DNA of 64,000 bases, taken from assembly GCA_027382625.1 (NCBI GenBank), contig JAJKFJ010020827.1, positions 62,001 through 126,000 of the forward strand. The letters run 5' to 3'. Numbering within the stretch: the stretch's first letter is position 1; each line of letters begins with the position of its first letter. The position numbers and the translations under genes were made by a program. The notes beneath the pieces are model-generated. The model saw nothing but the letters and a program-made list of their open reading frames with translations, had not been told where the DNA came from and did no database searches. This document shows positions 1-12,422 of the stretch, piece by piece. Source of the stretch: Tetmemena sp. SeJ-2015 (lineage: Eukaryota; Ciliophora; Spirotrichea; Sporadotrichida; Oxytrichidae).

Positions 1-359
1 TTTTGACATCATTCTTACATAAAACCTCAACCTGCTATATAAATTGAACCTGTGATTAGAGGGAGAATGGAAAAAAAATTAATCATCATCACTAAGGAGC
101 ATCAATATTAACTGTTATTTTGAAGAGAATAAGATTATGAATTATGAAATGGTTTGCGCAAAAGTAGTTAATAATTAAAATACACTTATAAATTTCTAAT
201 GGGAATAAAGTTATATACATATCTATGAGATTTTTACATATTATATCTTAAGAGAAATGTGTGAGTTCCGACTTTCTCGCACATTGATAGGTATGATTGA
301 GCCGAAATTCTAATCTCTTTAACCTTATAAACTGAACTGCTAATAGAATCTAGATTAGA
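1..359. other. AT-rich leader region, no gene assigned
   Basis: This stretch upstream of the first recognisable gene is AT-rich with scattered TGA in all forward frames. It may hold the promoter and 5' exons of the DUF726-like gene that follows, but I could not fix a start codon or a splice pattern. There are no telomeric repeats at the window edge, so the chromosome continues to the left. Confidence 0.4.
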
Positions 360-2075
360 ACAATGATATCATGGAGCTTCTATGATATACTTCAATCAGA
401 GAGCTTGCCTAAGTGCAAGATTACTCTAATAGAACTTTGTATGTGGACTATAGTATGGTAGATATTGACCAAGAAAAATTGATTTCTAAACTTGGACTTC
501 ATTTTCAAAGCCTTTAATGCGGAAGAATATCAAATATTCTTATAATTTTTGGCTAATGTGTTTAAAAGCAACCCCCGAGATTTTATAAGGAAAGAAGGAC
601 AATCATTGAGGTTTTACCTTTATAAAGAATGATGGATATTAAGCTAAAAACAGTACTGAGGAGGTTACCTATAAAGATTTATATATTTTGTTCAGCAAAA
701 AGCGATTGATTTGAAAGCTAAGCCTTCTAAAGAATGGAAAGGCAACAAACGAGATTTATAATTGTGTTTTTGAGAGATTCTAGTATCCCCAGCCCATAAT
801 AATTTCAAAAAAACAACGTAGTTTCTGCCTTCTCAGGTTTTTAAGTGAAAAAAAAACTCTTGCTCCAGTGCACGATGGAAAGATCTTTTAATATTTTGCC
901 TGGGAGGACGCCAACTCCAAGGATCCTACTGCGTGTAGTGGTTAATTCCAGGTAACTCTTTTTAGGAGCTGCTTTTAGAAGCTGGCAAAACTTTTGGCAA
1001 AGTCTCATTGGAACTGATGATCAGTGCTCAAAAAATATCTTAAACTTTAAATTTTTAGAATAGTGTTCTTACTACAAAGATTGCGGCAGGAGGATTTATC
1101 TTTAAATTTAAGGATTGCTTCTCAGAATGATTAGCTCAGTGAATCATTTGCAGCAATTTGTGCCTGTGGCTAAAAAAATAAACCACCTATTTAACTTAGC
1201 AAAGAAAAATGCAAAAATGACAGGAAAGCTAATAGCAATATCCCTGGCTCTAGGTTTTCCTTTCATGGATTCAAACCGTATCCCTGTTAATTAAATTTTT
1301 TACTAGTTAGGATTCTCTTTGGGAACTTAGGTGGTGAAGTCCATCCTGAGGATGCTAGATAAACTTGGTGCGAATGGAATAATTCAAAATGTCACTCTCA
1401 TGGGAGGTGCCTCAAACTATAAACAAGCCAAAAATGATCAGTGGGTTAGAATCATTTAAATGATTTATTTTAACATAATAAATCTTTTCTGAGCAAGTCG
1501 CAGGCTCAGTGAAGAATTTATACACTCATAAGGATCTGATACTCCTACTTTATCAAGGCTCCTAAGATAGGTAGGCGATTGGCAGACAACCCTTTTTCTT
1601 CAAAGATAGAAGAAACATGAAGGGAGAGTTTTACAACTCAGCGAAGCTCAGATTAGAGAAAAAGTAAAGTGAAGATGACGAACAGAATCCCAAAAATAAG
1701 AAAAATAGAAATCAGCAAGAATAGGAAGAGCTTATTGATTCTTTTCATGCAGTTATTGAGGATAGAATGTTTAAATTCGAAAATTAAAATATCAGCTCAC
1801 TTAAACCTGTCTAGAATGAGCTATTTAAAAGAGAATTTTTAATTTGTTTATAAATCCATTAAGAGTAGCTAAAACTCTTGGGCATATGTATTACAGGGAG
1901 AGACTATTAGAGGTACTTAAATCCTAAAACATCCATATTTGATTTCCTTATAATTTTTCATCAGAACTTAAAGCTAATTTGTGATTCTGATATGGTCTTA
2001 AAATTTGAAATAAGAAAATAATCCAAGTCGCGCAAATTCTTAGTTAAATTATTTATCTTTCTTTAACTTTTATGA
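360..2075 (+). CDS. TMCO4/DUF726-like alpha/beta-hydrolase-fold protein
   Basis: Multi-exon gene read with TAA/TAG as Gln. The key signature is a nucleophile elbow GFSLGT encoded at 1310-1327, reached by removing a 21-nt intron (about 1289-1309), followed by a helix LDKLGANGIIQNVTLMGGAS and a region VKNLYTHKDLILLLYQ near 1510-1550. This order (GxSxG, then a GG/GA strand, then a Tyr-rich 'local stay' segment) is that of the DUF726 family (TMCO4 and yeast Mil1-type proteins), membrane-associated hydrolase-fold proteins of poorly known function. The C-terminal half is charged and Gln-rich. The stop is TGA at 2073-2075. The N-terminal exons (360-1000) are only roughly placed, and an AT-rich interruption at about 1452-1497 is not resolved. 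The family call is from memory of motif patterns, not a search. Confidence 0.55.
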
Positions 2076-2089
2076 AAGGGCTCTATTTT

Positions 2090-5000
2090 ATGTATCCTGT
2101 ATCCAAATTTAATAATAATTTTGATGAACTCAAATATCCTAAAGAGCGCTTCTAGCGCACGGCCAGCCTCTTAACAATTTATTTTATCAAGGTTTGAATC
2201 AGTTTGGCTACTTATTTTCACTTTTACTATCATTTTAATTTTACTCCTTCCAGACTACTAATGTAAGAATTGACATAGACACATAGAAGTCGAGTAATTA
2301 TACATCTCAAATTCATTTTGACAGTTTCTATAGCTAGGCTCGAGGCCGATAGACAGCCATGGCGGACTTCAAGGGACTCAAGAGGATTTGCTCCAGCACT
2401 CGCCATTCAATTTCTTCCACGGGATTAACCCTAAGCGACTGACCAGGGGGAAATCTCACTTGACTAAGCACAACTTAATCAGATTCCTAAGCTGCGGTTT
2501 CTGCAACAACATCATAGTTCAAGGGAGAGAATGCCCCAGCTGTGAGATTAATTTCTGCAGTCCTTGCGTTAAGAGATGGGAGACATCAGAGACCGCTAAA
2601 CTTTTCAAGACTCCGTGCAAGTGCCCAACTGCAGAGAGCTTGAAGCATCTTAACAAACTTAAGGCAGAGTATCTTTAGCAGATACGGTTTAACTGCCAGA
2701 ACAGAAATTTGTATCCTCATTTTAAAAATTGCAGCTACCTACTCACCTATGATGAGCTGCTATTGGGAGTTCACGAGTTAGATGAATGCCCTTTCATTCG
2801 AGTGATGTGCGAGGGATGTGGAGTGAGAATTTTCAAGCAAGAGTAATTGAAGCATGAATCGGTGGAGTGCGAAAATCCTCTCACTAGGTGCAAATTTTGC
2901 AGCCAGCTCACTAATCTAAGAGAGATAATACAGCACACTAAGGCTTGTCCATAGAGGAGCATAGTTAAGTTGGAGTATGAAGTTACCAACGAAGATGCAA
3001 GGCTTATTCAAAGTTAGAGTTGAAAAAAATAAGAAGTCTAAATTTTAAAGTTAGAATGACTTGCCTGCAGGTGATCAATCTTCAAAGAGCTTATTTAACA
3101 GCAGAAGTTTAACCATTAGACCTAATGAAAATTTTAAGGTAAATATTAAACTTATCATTTCATCCTAATTCTTAGTGTGATTACTGCTCCTTAGATCTCT
3201 TGATCTCTGAGAAAGATGACCACCCGTGCTATTAGATTGAGAGAATGGTAAGATAGAGATTGCCTCTCGCAAAGGAAGAGTTTGATGCAAGAAAGAAGTT
3301 ACCGGCTTATAATCAGGAAGAGCAAAAGCAGTAACTTCAATCACATCAGTCTCCCGTTTTCATCCAGCTCAGTGATGAAGAAGATTCAGCACAAAACCTC
3401 AGATCCATCATTTAAGCAACTAAAGTTAATAACAAAGGGCAACAGCAACTTGAGCAAGGGGATTCTAATTCTTAATCCAAAGACTATGGAACTGTACAAC
3501 TATTCGACTCAGAGGAGATAAGGCAACTCTAAAAAGAGAACCTTGCAGACGAAATCAAGTAATCATCTTCAATCTTGAATAACGTTTAACCTCTCAATGA
3601 AGTAAATAAGAGCTCTAAATTTCAACAAGACCCTCTTTCAAAACGATTGTGCTTGAATGATTTAAGAGCGAAGCTTTTCTAATAGAGGCAAGTTTATTAA
3701 ATAAATATTTTACCCGAGTAAGGAGTCTGAGGATGAGGATGAAGAAGTTAATGACTTTCAAGATAAGTTAGGTGATTTTGAGGATGAATAGGATGATGAT
3801 GAAGATAGCCTAAGTGATCCTAATGACGAAGAGTACTCAATAAAGGGTTATCCACAGGCTTATAAGTGACCCAAGAACAAGGATTACATTCTCTCAAATG
3901 ATAGACTAATCATGCAGAGTGAGAGATCAAGTGCACACAAGTGAAGATAGTAAGATTGGGAAAATGATTCTATAGAAGGTGAGGATAGATAAGACGAAAT
4001 GTGCTTTTAATTTGCTGTTTCTTTTTTAGAAGGTTCGATGATGAGTGATATAATCATCCATGATAGTTAAAATTAATTTTACGAAAGAACAGTGTCGCCT
4101 TAAAAAAGACCACAGCCTAAGATACCACCTCCTGCAATCATGGCTAATTTGAAGCCTAGCTAAGCACATGATGAAAGAGCAAAGGTAATTTAAAACGCCC
4201 CTTTAGAATAACAGCCAAGAATCTACTAGAAGTATTCAACCAGCAAGAATAGCAATCCATAAAAGTGCGAGATAGATAACTGCACCGCCATAGAAAAAAG
4301 CACTAAGAAAATTGGGTAGTAACTTAGTAAACAAAATTTAGAGAAACTTAACAATATTCAAAAACAAAAGGCCAAGGAGGGAACAGAGGCCAAGCCTTAG
4401 CAGTTCAAATCAGTTGAGGCTCTGTAGCAGAAGATTCAAAGCAGCAATAAAAAGAAGAGGAATGATGAAAAATGTGAGACTAAAAATAAAGGGAGAGCAA
4501 AAAAAAGACAAGAGACTCCTCCTGGATCTTCTAGTCTTAAATCAAGTCTGATTGAATTTGAATTAGACTCCAAAGATATAATTGATGAAGGAGAAGGGTC
4601 TTAAATTTACAAAGCCGAGTGCTTGAGTCGCTAGAACTAGCAGTAATAAAAGCCCAATGATAGGATTTCTAATAAGTAAAGGCATTTTATGAGGGAGAGT
4701 TTTAAAGATGTGGAAAGAAAATAGATCGCTTCTCTCTATACCTTAATATGATTATTTTCAGATCGATTTACAAGAAAGATCACTTTCCTAAGATCGAAAT
4801 GAAGGCTTGGCGAATAAATCCAAGATCCATAAGAGCTTGAAGGAGTAATTAAAGTAGATTCAAATCCAGAGTTAAATTAGGGGTCTCACTAATATGAAGC
4901 CTTCGGAGATGCCTCTGAATAAGTTGAGCGCCATAGCTACTTAAGATGTTAAGAAAAGACATAGTCAAGTAAGAGAAAATAAGTTAAGCAGGGATATCCC

Positions 5001-5257
5001 AGAGAATCTAGTGCAAGATGAAGAAAAAATTTGCAAAGACGGCGAGATTTAGAAGATGTCGCTACCCAAGAAAATTTAGGTTTTATTTAATCCCTGTAAT
5101 GAAAAAGGGATACAAAATTGAACGCAAGGAGAGAATATCAGGTAAAATTATCGAGCAAAATGATCCTAGTCTATCTGAGATAAGGCCTCCTTCAAAACAA
5201 TATAGAGGGGACTCTTATCGGAAAGAAGAGAAATTTTTAGTAGGTAATTACTTCTAA
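2090..5257 (+). CDS. RING/TRAF-type zinc-finger protein with long acidic, Gln/Lys-rich tail
   Basis: After a short 5' exon (ATG 2090) and an intron ending about 2253, the protein carries a RING-like cluster (CGFCNNIIVQGRECPSCE then CSPCVKRW, from 2493) followed by TRAF-type fingers (CPFIRVMCEGCG, CENPLTRCKFC, a His about 13 residues on and CP) and another CDYC finger after the intron at about 3137-3173. The order RING plus TRAF fingers is typical of E3 ubiquitin ligases of TRAF/SINA-like type. The C-terminal two thirds is low-complexity, with an Asp/Glu-rich block at about 3725-3850 and many Gln from TAA/TAG. At least four short introns are needed to keep the frame, including about 3692-3722 and one near 3866. 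Two in-frame TGA near 3869 and 3952 fall inside plausible GT-AG introns. The 3' end is approximate; the next gene converges on it. Confidence 0.6.
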
Positions 5258-5275
5258 GCCTTGATATCAATTTAT

Positions 5276-7870
5276 TCAAAGACTTTTTCTAATTTTTAAA
5301 TGAACCTTCTTCACATCCTCGCTTTTAATATCAAGTTTTAATATTAAAGGTATGTGATGTATTAAGAAATTGGCACTTCTTGCATTTATTATTTTCCACC
5401 AAATGGGACTATCCTCTTCAAGAATCCTCATCAATTATTTCCCTCTTATTGAACTGAATTCTGCCAACTTGCTACTGCTGAGATCTCTTGACTACAAAAA
5501 TGTTAAGAGTGAAAAATCTTATTATCTCTTACTCTTATTGAACTGCTCTTGGTAAGTAGCATCGAGTGCTGTATTCATAACATGCTTTAAGTAAGTCTTG
5601 AGCTTTTGATGCAGGGGGAACGGCTGCGCGCCAATTGCAAATCCTTGGCTATTGTTTGCAAATGAACTCTAGAAATTGAAGACTCCTCTACTTTTGGATT
5701 AGGAGGAGCCAGCATCAAGTGTCATTGAAGATTGCTGTTACCCTCTAGACATAAAGGAACCGTCAGTGCTGTCTCTCTTTTATAGCACTGACATGGATGC
5801 GTTTGATTGGTCGTCCTCTCCTGGTTCAGGCCCCGACAGAGACTAAAAATGTTATGAGAATATAATGAAATAACTTACATTCAGCACATCGATCTGTTAG
5901 TTTGTGAGCTTATCTGCAATTCTTCCCAGTCCATCAATCAACTCTTCGAAAGTCATATAGCAATGCAAAAATGAAGTATATACTCAATTAAAACTGCCTC
6001 TCTGAATCTAGTTCATTGACTTGAGTCATCATGGAAAGATTGAAGACTATGCTGATTTCTCTTGGAGCGAGGTACTAAGAAACTAAAGTTGAAGACTGCA
6101 CCATCCTTTGAAATTAGTCGTAACCTATCAAGGCTGTTTTGCTATTCCTTGCAGGAGTGGTGTATTTAAGAAAGAGAGCCTTTGATCATGGGCAAGTAAA
6201 AATCAAGCACCGATTCACACTCTTTATTCCAGAGCCGTTCATCCCTCCATCTTTAACTACTGAACTGATTGAAATACTCGTTGAGATTTTCTTGGAATAT
6301 CTGCTCCACCATTTGAGTGACTGAAGTATTCTTTTACCTCTTGTATTTGGTTATTGCAAGTCTCACCATTAATTCCATGAACTCATATCTGCAGATGTGT
6401 CTATCCGGGTTCAAATACTTTATCTATAATTATTATAGAAGCACATAACGCCATATTTATCTTGCCTTGGTAATTTGAAGATACGTTTGTGGTGATAAAC
6501 TCCACATCGATATCTGAAAGTTTGAGATTCTTCCCATCAGCCACATTTGTGGCAGCCACTAGCTCACTGAGGATATTGGTTCCAATTGCTGGGACCCCTC
6601 CAACCATCTACACACCGGCATGATACTTGTAGGTCTCTCTGATTTTCCTATACTGCTATCTGAGATAGAGCCTCAAATTCTCTAAGTCTTTAGGATCTCT
6701 CACCAATTTGCTAATCTTAGAGCAACTCCAGTCGAACTCAAAGCACTTTGTGAGAGTTTACTCTGAGTCTATGAAGTAGTTCTTGAAGTAGTAAGAGTTT
6801 ATACGTTTCCACTGAGTCATCTTCTGCATCTTCTCCTATTGATTAAGCACTTTTAAAATGAGGATAGCTAATTAATAGATTCAATTTAAATTTAGTTTAT
6901 TAATCTAAACAGAAATTTTTATATGATAAATATTCCTTCTTGCTACGAGTCTCTCTTGGCTTGCAGCCTAGATGTTTGATCTTTTGAGCTGTGAGTAAGT
7001 CCTTCTTTTGAATTATACTTTCAAATACGTTGGTCTTTGGGATGAGCACCTCTTTCTCATCTAGTTTCTAGAGATAATCTTGCTCTTCTTCATGTACAGC
7101 TTCATCTAATTCAATCACTTCCCCTTTTACCATTTTCTTCCCAACTTTTCTCTTGAAGTGAACTGTGTAGTAGAATCTTATCTTTTGTGCAATCAATTTA
7201 TTTAATAGAAAAGTACTTTAGTAAGAATAAAGAAGACTTTCCTAAAATTAAGCACTGCTTATAACATTTAGGAAGTATTTGCATGAAAAAATATTGTTAT
7301 TATGCATATATTTTGTGGAGGGAGCATCCTTTTGAGAGTGAACTTGAATCCATCCTACTGCGAGATCATTTGATCGCCCTTGTATTCATCAATTGATAGA
7401 TGGAGAGTCACTCCTGTTACTTTTAGCTTCTGTGGGTGTAAGGTATTGCTTTAGAATTCTAGCTATGGTTTGTGTTCGAACTTGATGCATGTCCAGCCCT
7501 CACAGATCCAACAGTTTGAATTCGCTTTCAGTTCTATCTTATGAAGCAAATAAATTAGATATGAATCAATTCGTATGCAATTAATCTTCAAGGGGTGGTC
7601 AACTATACCTCTCTCGAGCTAATCATGGATTTTAGTTTGGAGATGGAGTGCACCAGGTTCAAACTAAGTCCTTGTCAAGAAGCCTCTAGCATCGGTGTCT
7701 AATTTATTTCCCAGCATGTGGATTCCTAATATAGTCTGGTTGTACTTCAGCCCATCATTCAGGAGCTAGCACTCCATTAACCCAAAGTGGTTGTGGGACA
7801 GATCGATATAAATCAATATTTATAAGCAAAATAAGAATATAGAGAGAGTTCAATATATGAAAATTTGAAA
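5276..7870 (-). CDS. Leucine-rich-repeat protein of a ciliate-type family
   Basis: On the minus strand, the first clear exon encodes an LRR unit IDLSHNHFGLMEC and then GIHMLGNKLDTDARGF, followed by regions I recognise as typical of large LRR proteins in ciliates: FEFDWSCSKISKL with LRLYLRQQYRKIRETYK, then YEFMELMVRLAITKYK near 6385-6350, and YMTFEELIDGLGRIADKL near 5925. The last part is Ser/Gln-rich. The stop is TGA (TCA at 5276-5278). The frame must change by one base near 6410, at a run of bases just before the YEF motif, so either a tiny intron or an assembly indel is present. An intron is clear at about 5830-5870. The start is not fixed; exons upstream of 7830 may be missing. Possibly axonemal, but nothing in the sequence proves this. 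Confidence 0.6.
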
Positions 7871-7980
7871 ATAGCTTAATTATATATATGGTTTTTATTT
7901 GTGCGTATGAGTGAGTGAATATATTGTTTTTGGCTTAAGTAATTAATTCAAATACATTTTAAGAGAGAGTATAAATTTTA

Positions 7981-10793
7981 ATGGAAGGGAATATAAACAC
8001 ACATAAACTTAATGACGCAAATGTGAGTTTAGACGCCTCTAGTAAAATCTAAAATACTCATCATTACTCATTTGTGGTCAATGAAGAGTTTAATTATTTG
8101 AAGTAGGTGAACGTGGAGAAAATAATTGAGGCCGAATCACTTTTGACTACGCAAGTTAATCATGAAAGCTTCATAATTTATAAAATCTATTAATTAGAGC
8201 TGAGAAGTTTAGAGTGTATATTTTTTTTGCCTATAAAGTTGAAATTTTAACTTGCGGATTTAAAAAAATATTTATAACTTAAATTGTCTACTTCATTTAA
8301 AATTATTTATTGGCTTTTATAATTTTAAACAAAAAAAACATTATTTAATCAAGAAATATTTGAAAGCAAGGAGGAAGTGGAAGAACTATTTTAAGAATTC
8401 TAAGATTATGTTTATCGCTATAAATCAGCCTAGGCAGATCAAATTACTTTTTTATAATTGACTTTGTTATTTAAATTGGTGGTGCAGATTTAGAGAAATA
8501 AGCGAATCGGCTGATGAAGGAACTCTACTTCCTGCAAAGTGACTAGTAAGCTCATTAAATGTGCTAAATATGGTGGTGTAGAGAACTGTATTTGGAAAAT
8601 ATTATGCGAGCAGATTCAGCAAATAACTATCTTCTCGTAAGTAAAAGCAACTTTCTCACTCTTTCAATTATCGTGTATCAAAAAGAAAGAGAGAGATAGA
8701 GAAAACACTTCTTTCTTGTTGAGAAATTATGAAGGAAAATTTCTCAGACCACTCTCAAATTTATAAAGAGAGCCTATGTCATGATTGGCTCATCAACTTT
8801 ACTTCATTTTACGAATAAGAAAAGAAGACTATATAAGAGTATTGCTCTGACTTCCTCAATCTATTTTTAACAGTTTAACTCATTAAATTTGTAGAACAGA
8901 ATAAGTGAGCTAGAGAAGGAGTTGGTTAACTTAAGAGAAGAAGTTCATTCTAAATTATTCAATATAAATAATTTTATGTCTATATAATTGAGTTCGCGAA
9001 AGAAACACAGAACTTAAAATCGTAAGGAGAGAAAGGGAAGAGTAATTTACTTTTAAGATGGAGCTGACACTCGAGAACAATAGACTCAAAGTAAGAAGAA
9101 AATTACTTTTTAAGAGTATGATAGAAAGAAATAGACAATCTTAACAGGATTGTGAAAGAGTATCAGAGTTCACTCCGTTCTTATCAGGAGGAGCGACTAA
9201 ATTCCTAGCCAGATGAACTTCAGTCTACTATCAGCTCACTCCAAGGAAGTCTCCCCTCCATAATCAGTCCACGGGTGCAAACACAAGCATCATAGCTTCA
9301 AAAGTAAATATAAGAATTTTCTTAATTTTTACTTCCTACTTTGAATGAAGGAGTGACCAAAATATTCAAGGGTTTATTTGAGGGAGTATTACTATGAAAG
9401 AATTATTTTCCGTTATTATATTTTTAAAATCTCTTTGATAATTTAGTATTCTCATCTAGTGATAACAGGATCTAAGAAGCAGAGTTCAAATGTGTAGAAT
9501 AACCAGCTGGAGCAAAGTTTTTCGTAAAACTCAGCAAGGAAACCTTCACAAGCGGATGAGCAGTTTGAGATAGGCTAGAAGCAAGTTATTCAAAGTCTGT
9601 AAGATCAAATACATGCTAAGATTGCAGAGATTAAGACACTTAATAAGAATAATGAATCCCTTAATTAGGAGCTTGCTAAGCTTAAAGGTATCACTTTAAT
9701 AGAAATAACTTCAATTTTAGAGAAATTATAAAACAAAATGTGATGATATAGAAGCCGTTTATTCTATTTTTAATCTTTATCTCTTTTACTTATATGAAAT
9801 TCAACTATCCCTTTTAATTATTTACCTCTTATCAGCAATAAATCTCTAATCTTATTATTTATAATTAATTTGGGCAATACTCATGCTTAATAAAAGGAGA
9901 AAATTGAGAACTTGAACACAGACATTGAAATTCTTGAACTCAAACTCAAGAAATTTAAATCCATTTATCGTATCTCTCTCTACACTCATTGCATTTTTAT
10001 AAATCAGATGAGCTGCTGAAAGCAAAAGACAAGGAAATAACAAACATAAAACTGGACCTCAAGAACGCAAAGAATCACTTTGAAAAAGAAGTCAAGAAAC
10101 TCAAAAAGGCCCAGGAGGCAAATGTTAAAAGAACGGGGGGAGGTTTCTCATTTGCAGCTCCTTCAAAGTCTTAGAGATAGTTAACCATCCCTACTGCAAA
10201 AACTAATGGAGGAACGAGTCAACATAACAGCTCCATGAGTCAGTCTAAGGTGTTGGTGTCGCTACCAGACTAGCGGCCATCGCTGCCTGACTTTCAACTT
10301 GGGGGCGAGAAAGTGGACTTGAATCATACTTACGTAGGCAATTTCCAAAATATGTTTGAGGAAGATTTTAACAACATGGATGATCACGACACTACCACCA
10401 ATAATATCCATTAAATATAAATATTAAGAGAAGGGGAGAAAATCAGAGTTATCATTCAGAAGATTATTTGTCTAAATAAACTTCATGATAAAGAAAATTA
10501 AAAACTCTTTATAAGTTACTCATTTAGAAACTGAATGACTTATATTATCAAGCAGATAATATTTTCTTTTATGAATTGAAATCTAAAATCTTATAAGTTC
10601 TTGTTATATAAAAAGTGGAGACTCAAGGTAGAGTTGGCTGTTCAAAGATGATTTTTTCACACGAGGAGTTCAAAAGCTAAAACTTGGATCTACTAAGCAG
10701 CTCTACGGTAGGACAATGAGTATGCTGGGACTAGGGTATAAGTAAGAAGTCAAATAGTAGAGTGAAGTAAAGGACAAAAACCCATTTCAGTGA
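7981..10793 (+). CDS. Coiled-coil protein, function unknown
   Basis: Starts at ATG 7981 (MEGNINTHK) and runs to TGA 10791-10793. The middle carries strong heptad repeats: ISELEKELVNLREE, RERNTELKIVRRERE, IDNLNRIVKEYQSSLRSYQE, and IEILELKLKK. Short introns are clear, for example 22 nt near 8869-8890 and one ending AATCAG just before 10006. A 38-nt GT-AG intron explains the frame change at about 9969-10006. The C-terminus is Gly/Ser-rich then basic (QLYGRTMSMLGLGYK). The layout (N-terminal globular part, coiled coil, disordered tail) recalls centriole or basal-body proteins such as CCDC61, but I found no diagnostic motif. The segment 9700-9890 contains an interruption I could not resolve. Confidence 0.55.
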
Positions 10794-11278
10794 TTTAAAT
10801 ATTACATATCCCAAAAACAATTTAAAAATCAAATTATAGAATATAATAGTCCATTCATTTTGTCTGTGTGGGCTTATTTATTGAAATATATTTAAGTATG
10901 GTGATGCAAATTAAATTTTGACTTTATGATATAATTTTCCTTTTGAGATTTGAAATCTTGCAATATTTATAAATTAAGTGTGTAAATATTAAAGTTACCA
11001 ATTACCCTTATTGCGCTTAAAATAAGCAGCATTACACCATCTTATTTCGGAGAATCCAATTTATTTTATTTCATTCTTTCACAATAAATCTCTTCCTTTT
11101 GGGTGAGAATGTGCAGTTTATTTTTTCTAAAAAATTCTAAAAATAGGTTCTAATTAAAGAGACAACCAAAATTTATTACAATTATATGATTAATCAATGT
11201 AAAAATTATATTTTTAGAGATCTTTATTTAATTAATCTTTTGCATAATAAATTCTCTTTTATCCTTTAATTATATGCT
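10794..11278. other. AT-rich intergenic region
   Basis: About 480 bases between two gene 3' ends (convergent genes). It is AT-rich with frequent TGA in all frames. I see no gene, repeat or structured RNA here. Confidence 0.6.
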
Positions 11279-11824
11279 TCATAAGATATGACCCAAAATT
11301 TTCCTTCTTCTTGTAACTCTGCCCTGTATTCTCCACTGGCAGGCGCAAATTAAAATGGTGGCGACGCAGCACACCACGAAGAACAGTGTCTGATACAGCA
11401 GCCACTCGTACATGAGAGGCGCAGAGTCTTTGCATTGTGGGCTTCTAAAGACAGCCTTGACCACTCTCAGTGTGATATAGATGCCTGCCACATAGTTAAG
11501 TTCAAACAGCAATCCTATCACTCCTCTCTCGTCCTGCTAGTTGTAAGCCAGGAAAGCCTCATAAGCCTCGCAAAGTGCCTGGAAAGAGTAGAAAACAAAG
11601 AGCATCCAGAAGATGAATTTGTAGTCCTCAGTTGCGCAGGGGCGTTGACTCCCAGCAGATGAACGGATCCAAATAGTCATGAAACCTAGGAAGGCGGCGG
11701 CTCCGATTGAGAGGATTTTATTGAGTGCGTATATCTTCGGGTTTTGCTTGAGATCAACCCAAGTTCGCTCCAGCCAAGCTGCCTCTAAAGAAGCCATCAA
11801 TGCAATAGATTTATTATAGCTCAT
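11279..11824 (-). CDS. Small membrane protein with about four transmembrane helices
   Basis: Single-exon gene of 181 residues from ATG (CAT at 11822-11824) to TGA (TCA at 11279-11281). One TAG in the middle is read as Gln. Hydrophobic segments are visible around IGAAAFLGFMTIWI, FIFWMLFVFYSFQAL, GLLFELNYVAGIYI and LLYQTLFFVVCCVATILICAC, separated by short loops, and the tail is very basic (RVTRRRKIL). No cleavable signal peptide is evident. I do not recognise a family; it resembles the many short ciliate-specific multi-pass proteins. The clean single frame and clear stop make the gene itself convincing. Confidence 0.7.
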
Positions 11825-12422
11825 ATATTAAAGTAAAATTGATTATAATCGTAAGGCTTTCTGAGATTGAATAATTATTGCATCATTTAATTCAGCATAA
11901 CTTTCTAAGTACTTTTAAACTTGCAACTTTTGTGAGGGAGTGCTCAGTACAGAGATATAAGTCAGACAACTTAATGAGGTATTCAAATTTTAAATCAAAT
12001 GATGAGAGCACATCATGCTGTTTTGTGTTGTGAATATGATTAAAGAAGAGGCCCATAAATTTTTGATTGCCTATCGCACACGCTAATTATCAAGGGTGAA
12101 CATGAAATTTGAATTGCTATTTAATTGCAGATCTCTGTTTATTAATTTAAACAATCATCATTATTCCCCCTAATCTCAACTATAATAAAGTTATAATACC
12201 TTCACTCACTCATCACTCTCAATAGTAATTCATTTTCAAAATATTATTTCTTACCTCCAAATAAACTAAAATGCACTTTCTTAAGAATTAAAAACAGAAT
12301 ATATCACTCACACTTTCTATACTATAAATGCTAGAAAGCCATACTTTGCGCTTGTAAGGATGTTGAATAATCTGTGTGGATAGAGAAATAAAATCAAAAG
12401 TTAGAATATTTATAGAATAAGC
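11825..12422. other. AT-rich divergent intergenic region
   Basis: About 600 bases between two divergently transcribed genes (the membrane-protein gene on the minus strand and the long Gln-rich gene on the plus strand). It presumably holds both promoters. No gene or repeat is supported; a small minus-strand open frame near 12290-12470 has no coding character and overlaps the start of the next gene. Confidence 0.55.

Noticed and set aside
3693..3712. TTTA-bounded 16-nt eliminated sequence
   Set aside because: A GT-AG intron of 31 nt (GTTTATTAAA...GAGTAAG) covers the same frame break and is the simpler explanation.
3860..3960. Two in-frame TGA taken as evidence that TGA encodes Trp
   Set aside because: Both lie inside GT-AG segments (starting GTGACC and GTGCAC) whose removal keeps the frame, so ordinary introns explain them.
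5260..5560. Plus-strand open frames rich in Leu/Ile (possible membrane peptide)
   Set aside because: The minus strand of the same bases continues the LRR gene with clear coding character through TAA/TAG Gln codons to a TGA at 5276; the plus-strand frames are antisense shadows.
9956..10005. A 44-nt segment with TAAATC direct repeats read as an eliminated sequence
   Set aside because: A canonical 38-nt intron GTATCT...AATCAG at the same place restores the frame equally well, so the repeat is not needed as an explanation.
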